A stretch of DNA of 64,000 bases, from positions 4,280,501 to 4,344,500 of the forward strand of contig NC_134367.1 in assembly GCF_035582795.1 (NCBI RefSeq), given 5' to 3'. The stretch comes from Mycteria americana. Lineage: Eukaryota; Chordata; Aves; Ciconiiformes; Ciconiidae. Under the pieces are notes generated by a model. That model was not told the DNA's origin. It did not search any database and saw only the letters and a program-made list of their open reading frames with translations. This document shows positions 1 through 10,102 of the stretch, in pieces. A program made the position numbers and the translations under genes. Numbering within the stretch: the first letter of the stretch is position 1; each line of letters begins with the position of its first letter.

Positions 1-1235
1 GGGAGCTTGTTTCAGCAAACAGGCCATGAATATTACACATCTGCGGTAGATCCAAGGCATCCCTGGTGCGTTAGATTCACAGCACGTGAGTTTTGCAGTG
101 CATGCACGCACAGCAGTACCCCGACAATGCCAGGCACCAATAAAAGAGTGCTGGGACGGCTGAATAAAACACTTCTGGTCCCAAACGATCTGCCTGTGGG
201 ACATTGCAGAGATGATTGTGAGCAGTCTCAGCTCTCGGAAACACTTTCTTCCAGACAAATTTCTTGCTTTACCATACCCAGAAGATAGGTCCTACTGAAA
301 GCAGCCCAACCGTCCACCGTGTGTATCTGTATGTTAAATAAGGACGTGAAACAACTGTTCTGGTCCAGACCAAGGGAACACTTTGCCCAACGTCCTGCCT
401 GTGAGAACTGCCGTAAGTAGGGGCCCAGGTAAGAATAAGATCAGGCAAATACAGATGACACTTCTCCCGTGGTCCTGGTCTTCTGCAATTCATCATGGTC
501 TTTACTTACTTACTCATCCTTACTCCCCAGAGGGCACTTTCCATCCTATTCCCACAGAGATCAACCCCAAACCTCCGGGGGCACTTGTTTGTGCACACAG
601 TGCCCTGCACTGTAACCGTGCTGTTTTCACGGAGGGTGTTTAAACACAGTGCCTTTTCCTGGACAATAAGGTGGGGTTTGGGTTCCAGACTCCTTTGCAC
701 CCCCCAACAGGCACAGCCTTACACCACCACTGATGGTTGCCCAGGTTTCTCCACCAAGCAGAAGTACCATTTCAATCTTAACTCTCAATCTTCTGCCTCC
801 CCACCCCAAGTACGAGGTCCTGAAGCAAAGGATATTTGAAGAGCATGAGACCAGATTCCTTTTTTTTTCTGTGTGGCTTAAGAATATTTGGTTATGAGTG
901 GTTTGTTATAGGGTGACCCAGAGACAAAGTGATTTAAGTATAAGAGTCTGCAAGCTTTAATGGGGAAAATGCTGTCTCTGAATGGTAATTTTGGGGTTGC
1001 CCCTAGTGCTTTCAACTCAGACTGGATTTTCAAAGGAGTAGCAAAGACACTGAATTGCTGGTTGGAGTGTTTGCCAGCTAATTTCACATATCATCTGTAA
1101 TCAGCCAACAAGTTTTGATGATATGCGTGAAGATTCTTTGCAAGAAGCAGCTTGGCCACTTCCCTAAGGGGACAGGAGACCTTTATAAGACACCAGTATC
1201 TCCTATATAGCCTCTCATCTTCATTTACACCTTAC
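1..1235 (-). other. probable intron 2 of the left-edge beta-defensin gene
   Basis: This stretch follows the splice donor of the signal-peptide exon at 1236. I read the minus strand in all three frames for the avian beta-defensin spacing (C, 4-8, C, 3-5, C, 9-13, C, 4-7, CC) and did not find it. The stretch is therefore best read as intron, with the mature-peptide exon off the left edge. Loss of that exon is the alternative. Confidence 0.4.
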
Positions 1236-1293
1236 CTGCAGCTCCGTGAAACACCACCAAGAGGAGAGCAAAGAGAAAAGAAAGGATTTTCAT
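1236..1293 (-). CDS. avian beta-defensin, signal-peptide exon only (partial gene)
   Basis: Beta-defensins are small secreted cationic antimicrobial peptides of the innate defence. This exon encodes the start of one: MKILSFLFALLLVVFHGAA plus the first base of a Gly codon, a basic start followed by a leucine-rich hydrophobic core. This has the form of avian beta-defensin leaders, most of which end in GAAG or similar. The ATG sits at 1293-1291. A strong acceptor (pyrimidine run then TAG at 1324-1323) lies 29 bases upstream, so a non-coding first exon is expected, and the donor GTAAGG follows at 1235. The phase-1 donor is identical to that of the AvBD14 gene at 9991. The mature six-cysteine exon is not in the window. 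By the leader alone it resembles AvBD4 (MKIL start, HGA end), but the subtype cannot be assigned. Why it is real: leader, acceptor, donor and phase all agree and the gene lies beside AvBD14. Unknown: whether the gene is intact. Confidence 0.72.
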
Positions 1294-1322
1294 GGCAGAG
1301 GGTGGACTGGGAACTCCCGTCA
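1294..1322 (-). other. 5' UTR part of defensin exon 2
   Basis: The acceptor reads CTCCTTTCTCTGTAG on the minus strand, with its AG at 1324-1323. The 29 bases between it and the ATG are untranslated. This matches the usual avian defensin plan in which exon 1 is wholly non-coding. Confidence 0.6.
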
Positions 1323-3094
1323 CTACAGAGAAAGGAGACCAAGACATTAGTGAGAGGGTTGTCCCTCCTCAATCCTAGTGGGCTGAGAAGTGACATACAG
1401 AAATGTTCTTCAAGACCAAGCATTATCCAGAAGAGGTATTACACACATTCCTTATAATAATGTCTGTTTTCCTAAGGGTTCCCTGGAGCATACATAGGAT
1501 CGTGGCACAGGAAGAAACTTCCATGCAGAAAAATACAATTTTAAATCCCCTTTTAATTAATGTATTAATTAACCAGGTATTTATCCTAGGTTGCTTGATA
1601 TTTTGCAAAACATTGAAATAAATTTGATTTGCCTTATGGAAGTTAAAGCTGTTAATTCAGAAAGAAAAGTAAGACAATTTTTGCTATATTTATACAAAAA
1701 AAACCCAATGAGTGTTCTCAAGCTTTTCTAATTAAAAAAAAAAAAAAGGCAGAAAAAGTTCTTTCACAGTTAAGTTAAAATCCAGCTTCTCCCTATTCTT
1801 GCTTAGAGGCTGTTGCTTTTCCTTCACCTCAAGAATTACATGATTTCCAGGATAAATTTCTCAGTGTTTGTGTTTCCTCTCAGCTCTCTTCCTGCAGCCA
1901 ATGAAAACTCTTCTCCCTTGTCAATATTTGAAATCTCTAGAGCTGACTCTTGATAGACTGGAGTCACTGCACAGTTAAGGCTATAACAGTGAAATGCAGC
2001 TATACATGAAAGATATAAAGTCTCCAGCCCATTTAAGAAGGACAGAACTTTTTAAGAGAGGCTGAATAATGAGAAGATTTTGGTCGTTACCGGGTAAGAG
2101 GAGGCTCTAGGTTGGAACAGTCCTTGGATCAGTGTCAGCCACCCAGATGCACTAACATGAAGGAGCAGGGCTTGGCTTTATGCTGCTTCTGGAGGGTGGT
2201 GAAGGATGCTTGCTCTTCACAGCCTTCTGGTGGCCAATCAGACAATCTCCACAGCTTTGGGGAGCATCGGGGAGGTCCAACGAATCCTCTCCGTTACCGT
2301 CCTCCTATGAGGAACCGAGGTATTGCTTTAAAAATATTGCAGCATCGCTTTGGGAAATGTGCTGAGCTGCGCTTTGGGCCACTTCTGTTTGTGCAACGTG
2401 TTCGGCCACAACATCTCGCTCGTGCCATGTATCTTGTGCTTGCCGGCCGAGGCTTGGTGGTAGTTACTCTACGTTAAACTCTGGTTTAACGTAGTTACTC
2501 TACGTAGTAACTCTGGTAGTTACTACGATAAAAACAGCTATACAGGCTGCTGTGCTCCTGGGTGGTCATTCTGTACAGCTCGTTTGGAAGCTCATGCTGT
2601 GTGATGGGATCCCTTGGGGAAATGGTACATAGTGGGGTCTGGTGGGATTTACCCAGCAGATGTCCACTCAAATGTCCACAGAGCAGGTATCTTGCAAAGG
2701 CATGCCCCTCATTCACAACTTTTGGTCCCTGTGGCACGGAAGAAAATCATAAACCTGAAGCTATCTTGAAGCTGCTCGGTTCAGGTAGGCTTCATGGTTA
2801 GCAGGAGCAGCGCCGGTTGTCGTTACCCAATTTAACTGCTCTTTGAGCACAGAAGTATTTGCGACTTGATGGTCGTATCTCTGCTAGGGAGCTAACCTGC
2901 ACCGGGTTTATCTCCAGGCCAAAAGGCAGAGTCTAGCCATGTCCATACTATTAAATTCAGCCTCCAGCATGGACTGGCTTCACCTGAATTGCCTGCTGGA
3001 ATCTCTGCCAGCTTTTAGACCGCATCTGGAAATTGCAGGGAGAGTGCAAGAGCCAAGCTTGTGCCAGGGGCAGCTCTATGGCTAAATTATGGAA
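1323..3094. other. intergenic, no gene recognised
   Basis: This stretch should contain the non-coding first exon and promoter of the left-edge defensin on the minus strand, but I cannot place either. Only short chance frames are present. A poly-A run lies near 1735 and a hairpin/short tandem repeat near 2460-2530, listed separately. Confidence 0.5.
2461..2530. repeat. perfect inverted repeat inside a short tandem duplication
   Basis: CTACGTTAAAC (2469-2479) is followed by the four-base loop TCTG and its perfect reverse complement GTTTAACGTAG (2484-2494). The flanks repeat the motif GTAGTTACTCTACG and end in a further GTAGTTACTACG. The whole stretch is a compact, AT-rich, self-complementary patch in otherwise ordinary sequence. 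Its origin is unknown. Replication slippage or template switching, or a remnant of a small hairpin-ended element, are both possible. Confidence 0.8.
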
Positions 3095-3180
3095 AGGTGT
3101 TACGTTAGGTTTACGGTTGGACTTGATGATCTTAAAGGTCTTTTCCAACCTATACTATTCTGTGATTCTGTGATTCTGTG
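3095..3180 (+). mobile_element. CR1 LINE, 3' end fragment
   Basis: The sequence GGTTGGACTTGATGATCTTA, then AAGGTCTTTTCCAACC, then ATTCTGTG repeated about three times is the hallmark 3' terminus of bird CR1 retrotransposons. These end in an 8-bp microsatellite instead of poly-A. Only the last 80-90 bases are clear, so the copy is strongly 5' truncated, which is typical of CR1. It is inserted in the plus orientation in the defensin intergenic region. The left border is approximate. Confidence 0.9.
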
Positions 3181-3788
3181 TTGGGCCTAAGCTTGCCTTT
3201 GCTCTTGTAACTTGAAAAGAGAAGAAAAAAAGTAGATTGTAATATAATGTCATCCAGTCATTTGAGGGATATGCAATGATTTCTAGCTCTAGGTATTAAT
3301 TTTGCCTTCTGCAGCAATGCGCTTCAGGTTTTGATGAGGGAAGTCATGTGTATCTGAGTGTTATTAATGAACTAGCCAGTTATTTCGTTTACCAAATAAA
3401 TCCCAGCAGGAATTTCTCCTTAAATGCCCACAGCTCACTAGTGGGGAAGCACTGTCGCCGTCTATTTTCAGAGGTTTTGTATTAATTTCTTACAAATGTG
3501 GAAAATATGTCACCATAAGAAGAAAAATAATCATCAGCTGGGATTAGGTTAAAAAGGACTGCATTAAATGGGAAGTTAGTGCTTCTTTGGAAATTCAGAA
3601 GGAGGATTAATGGGCTGTCATTAATATTACATCATTTCTGCTGTGGGAAGAGAAAATTTGGAGAGTTCTCTCTATTTTGATTAAGAACATGAAAAAGGTC
3701 TGCAATAGGGAATGGTAGGAAAAAAGTGAAAAAGTAAAACAGAAATCTAATAGTTATGAGTAAAAAAGGAAAACGGAAAAGGCGGTTT
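3181..3788. other. intergenic AT-rich stretch, nothing recognised
   Basis: Low-complexity, A/T-rich sequence with no open frame of protein-like character. Confidence 0.5.
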
Positions 3789-3867
3789 GTTTTTTTTTTT
3801 AACTTTTGCACCAACAAAATTTCAGTACTAATTACCTGCACTATAGGTAAGACATTTTAAGCCACAT

Positions 3868-4272
3868 CTATTTATGGAAATCATTACTAGAACCACCCCA
3901 ATGACGTGATGTTTTAAATCTTCTTTTCCATTTTCCCTCATGCTGGTTTTCCAGGGACCTTCCTCTTTGGTATGAGCCCTGGTCAGCTTGAACAAGAAGC
4001 CGACGCTGGGTGAAGCCGTCAGACACGGGCAGGAGTTTGCGTTTATTCTTCTGTAGCTTCTGCTGTTGTTGGTCTACCTTTTCGAGGAGATACTGGAGCA
4101 ACAGTTGCTGTCTTCGATATTTCAAGGACGAGGCGTAAGGACTGTCACGTGCTTGGATGTGCCCAATACCATACGCCTGGAAAGGACCTGCAAGTCTATA
4201 CCAGCTTTCCTCAGTTACTTGAGGGGTCAGACAATGCTGCTTATCACCTGTGCTTGAGCAGGGTGGTGTCAC
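3868..4272 (-). CDS. unassigned open frame, possible terminal exon or retrocopy
   Basis: I do not recognise this gene. The minus-strand frame runs about 134 codons and begins at a GTG, not an ATG, so if real it is an exon and not a whole gene. Its central part reads like a real protein: a Gln/Leu/Lys-rich stretch (LKYRRQQLLLQYLLEKVDQQ and onward) that could form a helix or coiled coil, followed by a basic, Gly/Ser-rich tail ending in DFHK and a TAG stop. Possible acceptors are a CAG at about 4200 and another at about 4189. A run of T at 3790-3800, which is poly-A on the minus strand, lies about 70 bases after the stop. The frame could thus be a last exon, an old retrocopy, or chance. Nearby genes give no clue to function. 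Confidence 0.28.
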   Translation of the reverse strand: MTPPCSSTGDKQHCLTPQVTEESWYRLAGPFQAYGIGHIQARDSPYASSLKYRRQQLLLQYLLEKVDQQQQKLQKNKRKLLPVSDGFTQRRLLVQADQGSYQRGRSLENQHEGKWKRRFKTSRHWGGSSNDFHK

Positions 4273-6345
4273 CAGGCTGAGGCACAGAGGGGCAAAAGAC
4301 AGGAAAGGCAGGTTTGGGGTGCCTCACGGGACCCCAAAGTGTGTCTCTGACACAGCGGTGTAAATGCACCTTCCATGTTCTGCAATGCCCATAGGCAGAG
4401 CTTGGCCACAAGCTCAGGGGCAGATATATAGGTTGTGCAATCCTTCGTTAGAGGAGTTGATAAGTTCAGCCCTGCTGTCTTACAGCACAGCCTCCTGGAC
4501 CTCTGTGATATTGCCAGAGTCGAGGAGAAAGCAGTCTCTGCCTTGACAAATCTGTGGTGGCTTTTCCAGTGTGCCCTTCAGGTAGAAAAGAGAGGAAAGC
4601 CTCCTTCTGCCTGAAGTTTCTGGTGCCCAGCAGGATTAGGCCCTGGGACCTTTTGGCAATGGGCTATCAAGAAGAGGAAGGCTGGAAGGTCACCACTGTT
4701 TCCTTTTGGTGAGTCTTTCCATGCTCAGCCATGGATGGATTTTGATCTTCACGATGTCAGAAGCTGGTGCAATGATTTCAGCAGAATTTCTTCTGATTTA
4801 CACCATAATGAGGAGCAGAATACGGTCTTAAACTGTAGAAGACATTGCTCAGGTTACATTTGCCATTTTAACTTGAATATATTTGCTCCTGATCTCTCTC
4901 CAAATGCAGAGGTTTTTATAGACCTCGAGGCTAACCTAGTTGTGGTCTCTTCGCTGCCTGCCCTGGGCTCGCTGCCGTTTCTGCACCTCCAAGAGCATGA
5001 AGCAGTAGCTTAGGTCTTGTAAGTGATGAGTCTATCAACACTCAGGTGTCACAGCTGGCACAACAGAGACTTACTGGGGTAACAATTCTGCAAAGCAAAG
5101 CCATCTGATGAGAGATGCTCCAGAGAGAAACTCAATTAATTAAATAGTTAATGAATTGAGTATGGAATGGATTTCAGCCTCCCAACAAAAGCCAAAGCCC
5201 ATGGAGGCTTGCATCAATGGGCACCCAATTCATAAAAGCTGAGGGATGTATGAGCAATCCCACCAGGTTGTTTCCCAGAGGTTTCTCCATGAGAAAGCTC
5301 TCAGCAGCTGAAGTCCCCTCCGTCATCTTTGCACGGGCATTGTCATCAAGGAGGTCAGGCCATGGGTTCTTCCAAGGGCTGCACATTTTGGTTCACAGCT
5401 CATAACTGAGGAGAAAAACGATTTACAAATTCATTGCTTGTAATTAAACACCACAGTCAGCAGCATATTGCCACTGGCCTGGCTCCAGACACCGCTCACC
5501 ATCCCTTGCCTGTCTCTGGATGCTGTTTTTCCTTCTTCTTTGCAACCTCGTTCCATGCCTTCTCTTTGCTTCTCTTTGCCTCCTCTTCCCATGCCTTCCC
5601 TGCTGTTCAGGGAGAGCATGCAAGCCTGGGCACTATCTGTGGGCAAGTCCTCCCATTTCACCCCAGCATCCAAAACTGCAAAAGCAGGGATGTTGCAGGG
5701 GGCATCCTTGCCCATCCTTTCAATACCCACGTAAGGACCTGCTGTCCATGAATTTGCCTAAACCCTTTCGGGCCTGCTGGTGTTTCCTATCAGCACAGCC
5801 TCCTGTGCCAGCAACGTCCAGAAATTCACTGCCCGCGCTCAGCAATTTTATTTTTGTTATAGCTTTTACTATCTTGCCAGGGACAGAAGAGCGTACTGAG
5901 CTACAGCTTACCGCCCCTAAGTGCCCTCCTACTCCTTTCTCATCAAGGGCTCCCCCAATGGCTTCCTGCTTTCCATGCATTTACTGACATTTCTACTATC
6001 AGTTCAGGTGTCTCTTGCAAAGGCATCTTCACTTTCCCTTTTAGCCCTCTTTCCTACCTGAATCTGGCCTGCCACGTTTTATGGGAGTTGCCGTTCTCCT
6101 CTGGCAGCCGTTTGTTCACCACTGAGCTCTTCTCTTTGAGAGCCTCCCTTGACTTGCCCTTCATACCCTGCAGGGGTTTTTCTTAGACCTCTTTGTTTTC
6201 ATTCCCAGTCAAAGCAAATATTTTACTGAGGTTTCTAGCACAGCCTTTTTAACATCTTTCAGACTGCCTGCAGGCTTCTTGCTCCTCTGGACTGCTCCTT
6301 TTGGTGCTTTTCTTTGCTCATTTTTGCTTTTTTGAGATTAAATAT
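4273..6345. other. intergenic, no gene recognised
   Basis: Several chance open frames are present on both strands, but none has a family signature, paired splice sites or protein-like composition. A CT-rich stretch lies at about 5520-5610. Confidence 0.45.
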
Positions 6346-6579
6346 TCACATGTTGAATGTATTTGGTCCCACAACACAGTTAAGCCTAATTGTACTGTGG
6401 TCACTTTTACAGAGCAGCTCTCTCACAAACAACTTTTGAATTAGGTCCTTTGCACCGCTCACGACCAAATCCAGGAAGGCAACTCTTCTTGTGGGTGCCA
6501 GGACTAGTTGTGCTAAGAATCGCCCTTTTACTGCAACAAAAAGTTGATCTCTGCATCTCCTAACATCATCGACAATCAC
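6346..6579 (-). mobile_element. possible LINE endonuclease-domain remnant
   Basis: The minus-strand frame includes APTRRVAFLDLVVSGAKDLI followed by KSDHSTIRLNCVV. This resembles the C-terminal end of a LINE apurinic endonuclease domain, where a TR..ALLDLV block and an SDH..I.. block close the fold, as in CR1-like elements. The sequence on both sides is interrupted in every frame, so this would be an old, degenerate copy. The family is not certain. A chance resemblance cannot be excluded without a profile search. Confidence 0.35.
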
Positions 6580-9502
6580 CCCTCACAACTGCTCTGCTGC
6601 ATCACCTCGAGCAGGGGAATGATCTACAAGAGAGGTGACCTGCTATCTGAGTCCATCAGGGACGGTCTATCGCTTAAACCCTTCTCTAAGGTGTTGAGAA
6701 ATATTTGCAGCTAGGGTGTGTAGCAAAACACGGGTTGAAACAGGTGCACACACACATGGCTCGACACGTGAGGGCCAGCTGGGTTCATGTGATATCATCT
6801 GTAGGCAAGCCAAGACTCCCTTTGCCTTCGCTCCTTCCTCTCCTACCCACGGGGACAGTGCTAATCAGGGCAGGTAGCTGTGCAGGTGGTTTTGATGCTC
6901 CTCATTGTTCCTGTCCACTGGATGAGTAAAGCATGGGCTGTCCAGCTCCCCAGTCTTCTTTGGCTTCACTGAACCTCAGATTGTGAACCCTTTTCAAATG
7001 ATGAAGGCATTTCCAGCTCAGTATAGCCCTGACTCACATTATCCATCTTTCCCATGGAATGAGTCTTCCTGAGTTCTCTGAAGATGAGATTTTTCCATGC
7101 CTGCCCCACGATAGCCATGACATGGCTATTCAGATTTCTAAGATGTGGTGGCCAGCAATCATGCTCTACACCAAAGTATCAGTTGCCCCCAGTTGTTGGT
7201 CACAATTAAGAATGATTTTGCATCCTATTTTGTTAATGATGCCTGCATTTATTTTCAAAGGGGATAAACAATTTAGGACGTCAGCACAGCTCCCAAGATC
7301 TTTCTCCTCCTCCTGGCTGTGGGTGACCAGGAGGCACTGACCTCGCTGAGACTTCCCCGTTCTGCACCCCAGTTTCTTCTACAGTGCAACCTGAGTAGCA
7401 ATTCTTGCATACTCTGTAAGGCACTTGATTTCCTAATTGCAATTATACAACCACTGAGGAGTCTCCCTTATTATTCCTGAAAGCCAGCCCCGTGACAGAG
7501 TCACTGCAACTTTTTGGCATACCACCAAATATCTGCTTTTTGCTATGATAGTTTCTTATTCCTGAACTAAAAGGGTTAAAATTAATCCTGGGTGGAAGAG
7601 CGTGGCTTAATTACAACAGCAGGTACCTTCTGTTTCCTTGGCTGCCTCCTAAGGTGGTGCAAGCCTCAGTTCACCAGTACAAAGGACTTTCAAATCGCGA
7701 AATGAAAGGAGTGATTAAGGTTCTAATAGCACCTTTGGGCTTGGAGAGCTTATTAATGACCTTTTTCTTTGGCGGTGGCAACCTGCAATGCAATAATGTC
7801 AGCTGCAGTGCATTTGCAGGACTAGCTGTGCCCGGAGAAGCTACGATGCCAAAAGCAGAACAGATGTCTGATGAGATTTTTTTAAGCCATCTTCCTGGGC
7901 TGAACGAATCTGAGCTCCCTGACTGTGGAGTTAATCAAACCTCCTCTTGACTTGGGCTTGGGTAGGAGATGACCTAGAAAACCTTTCCCAGGTTTTGGAG
8001 ATGCCTGCCGACGAGATGTGGCTGGATATAAGATCCACGGGACCGAGGCCCTACACCTCAGAAACCAGAGGGATCAAACCACTCCTCACCAATGAATTGT
8101 AAAGCGCTTTGTGTTGTTACTCATGCTTTATTAGATATTTACACAACTCAATTAGTTTGCAAACCACAGTCTCTTTGGACATAGCGAATATGTGTTAGAG
8201 GAGAGAAAAAGAGCACAGATCGCTTCAATACTGGAAGGCTGAGATATTTTGCAGAGCCTGCAAGAAAGCAGCAGAACACCCCTGAAGACTTCAGTTTCCA
8301 GCCCTTGCTGTATCACGGTAGAGGTCAAATGAGAGTTGACCAGACATCCCCTCCAGAACAGGGTCTGAATCAGCCAGATGTCCTCTGAGAAGCTGGACAG
8401 ATGACCGAGCCAGGACAGCATCTTCTGAGGACACAGGATGGGAAAGGTGGAAGATAAAAGACCTTCTCGTGAGACGATTATAAGGGGATATGGGAAATAA
8501 GCAGTCTTACGGGAGAGAAAAGGGGTCCTACAGGGAAGATGGGGAAACCAGGGTTGTATTTCACATTTACCCATCTGTTCAGGAAAGACAGCCATCCTGT
8601 ACGGAGAAGGTGGGCAAGTTAACAGACATTAACCAAGATATTTCTAAATATTTCATTGGCAGGATCAACTCAGTGCCCCAGGGGAGACAGGAGATCTGGC
8701 CAGGGGACCTGGGACCTCACCATGCAGCACCTGGCTGGTGGGGATGAAGGCAGAGAAACAAATCACAGGCAGGGACAAGGTGGGAGAGACAGCAGTGGTG
8801 TCCCTGCCCCGCACCCCTTTGGCATGTGGTGGGTGGAAAGGGCATTGCAGAAGTCCAAGAGCTGGAGGAAGGTCCCAGGGGGCTGCACATGTCAGATCTG
8901 AGCCTTGCCTAGCACCAGCCCTCCACACCTCACCCCTCCATGGGTTCCACCAAGGTGAAGCAGCAGGGCCATAACAAGGAGCCCCTTCCCAACTAAACTT
9001 CTTCAGTGGTTGGAAATCAGCCTTGTGCTCTCCCCTTGGGACACCAGGGTGGCAACCGAGGCCATGAGGGCTCCATGGGTGGCTACCACAGGAGAGCATA
9101 TGGAATGGGTGAGGTCTGCTGTGGTATCTCAGCATCCCATGGGACACATCACTCTCTCCCTCAACATGAGGAGGAAATTTGCCTGATTCCCACCACAAAC
9201 CACCTTTGGCAGGGAGAGGAGAGGAACAGGCCAGTTTCAGGCTACCAGTTCAACCCTGCCTTGATGACAATGGAGGGACAGGGTCCAGTGGATGAGGAGG
9301 TGCCACACAGTGATTTCCCAGCTGCGGATACACGGGTGAAGAGCAGACACATGGCCACATGCAAAAGTAACTTCCACCAGCTCTGAGGAAAGACAGCATC
9401 AAAACCAACACATACCCATGTAAAGAAGGAGAAGTCTACACTACTGCTTCTACTGCTCCTGATGCTACCGACGCTACCAGCCCCTGCATGGACTGCGGAG
9501 GG
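6580..9502. other. intergenic between defensin genes
   Basis: No gene was recognised. No six-cysteine defensin pattern was seen on either strand. The minus strand carries AATAAA at 8132-8127, which could serve as a distal polyadenylation signal for AvBD14 about 1.4 kb upstream of it. Confidence 0.45.
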
Positions 9503-9627
9503 TCACCATAAGGGCCTGCAGCACTTTGCCAGTCCGTTGTAGCAGGTACCGGTGGCTCTCTTAAGCAAGGGACACATCAGGAACGAACACTTGCCCTTGG
9601 TCTTCCGACACGTCACAGTGTCTGACA
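9503..9627 (-). CDS. AvBD14: AvBD14 mature-peptide exon
   Basis: The acceptor CTCAATTACAG precedes 9627. The exon carries all six cysteines and the TGA stop at 9505-9503. Confidence 0.92.
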
Positions 9628-10063
9628 CTGTAATTGAGAAAAAGAGCCGGTAAGCATCTTCCTTTGGATTTGCACCATGAAGAAAGCCTGTCCCCATGTT
9701 CGCAACAGCTCGGTCTGCAGAGAGCTCAAGCGGCATCTCGGGGAGATTATCAACCTGCTGTGGAGTTTGGCTGCGATGTCTGAAAGCATTCATGAGTTCT
9801 GCAAACTGTGATGCTCTCTCCCCTTAGCACTGAAACGGCTAACTGGAGTTTGACTACTCAGTGCTAGGCAGGCAGGTTCCATGCCAAGTATCACATCAGC
9901 TGCGCACGTGTGACAAGTTCATTCCTCATTTACAGAATCGCTCCCTGTTTCCCAAACACAAAAATGCCCGTTGGTTGTGTTTACACTTACCTGCAGCAGC
10001 CTGGGACACCGCCGGGAGAAGAAGCAGCAGCAGGAAGAGTATCTTCGTGGCTTTGGTTGACAT
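9503..10063 (-). CDS. AvBD14: avian beta-defensin 14 (two coding exons)
   Basis: AvBD14 is a secreted cationic antimicrobial peptide. The coding sequence joins 10063-9991 and 9627-9503 and gives 65 residues, the usual avian beta-defensin length. Residues 1-24 are a leucine-rich signal peptide (MSTKATKILFLLLLLLPAVS then QAAA). The mature part starts near SDTVTCRKTKGKC and has the six cysteines spaced C-6-C-4-C-9-C-6-CC, ending CCRPLW before TGA. It carries about eight Lys/Arg against one Asp. The SDTVTCRK start, the TGTCYNGLAKCCRP block and the aromatic end match what I remember of chicken AvBD14. A 363-base intron with GTAAGT and CAG borders splits it in phase 1 just before the mature peptide, as in the defensin exon at 1236. 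Being the last defensin before XKR5, it marks this end of the cluster. The gene appears intact. Confidence 0.92.
9991..10063 (-). CDS. AvBD14: AvBD14 signal-peptide exon
   Basis: The ATG is at 10063-10061. The donor GTAAGTG starts at 9990. Twenty-four codons plus one base encode the leader. Confidence 0.92.
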
Positions 10064-10102
10064 TGTGGAGCTCTACCACAAAGCTGCTGAGACCAAGAGA
10101 CA
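10064..10102 (-). other. AvBD14: AvBD14 5' UTR segment of exon 2
   Basis: A strong acceptor (TTCCTTCCCCTTGCAG) ends at 10103, so the leader exon probably starts at 10102 and a non-coding first exon lies further upstream. A TATAAATA lies about 25 bases upstream of that acceptor on the same strand. It could instead be a TATA box for a transcript starting near 10100, and the sequence alone does not decide between the two. Confidence 0.55.

Noticed and set aside
1090-1163. Acceptor at 1164 followed by a short frame with two Cys as the missing defensin exon
   Set aside because: It has only two cysteines, no CC pair and soon stops; it does not fit the six-cysteine spacing.
8665-9386. Cys-containing frames on both strands near 9 kb as further defensins
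   Set aside because: Cysteine spacing does not fit and there are no leader exons or correct acceptors.
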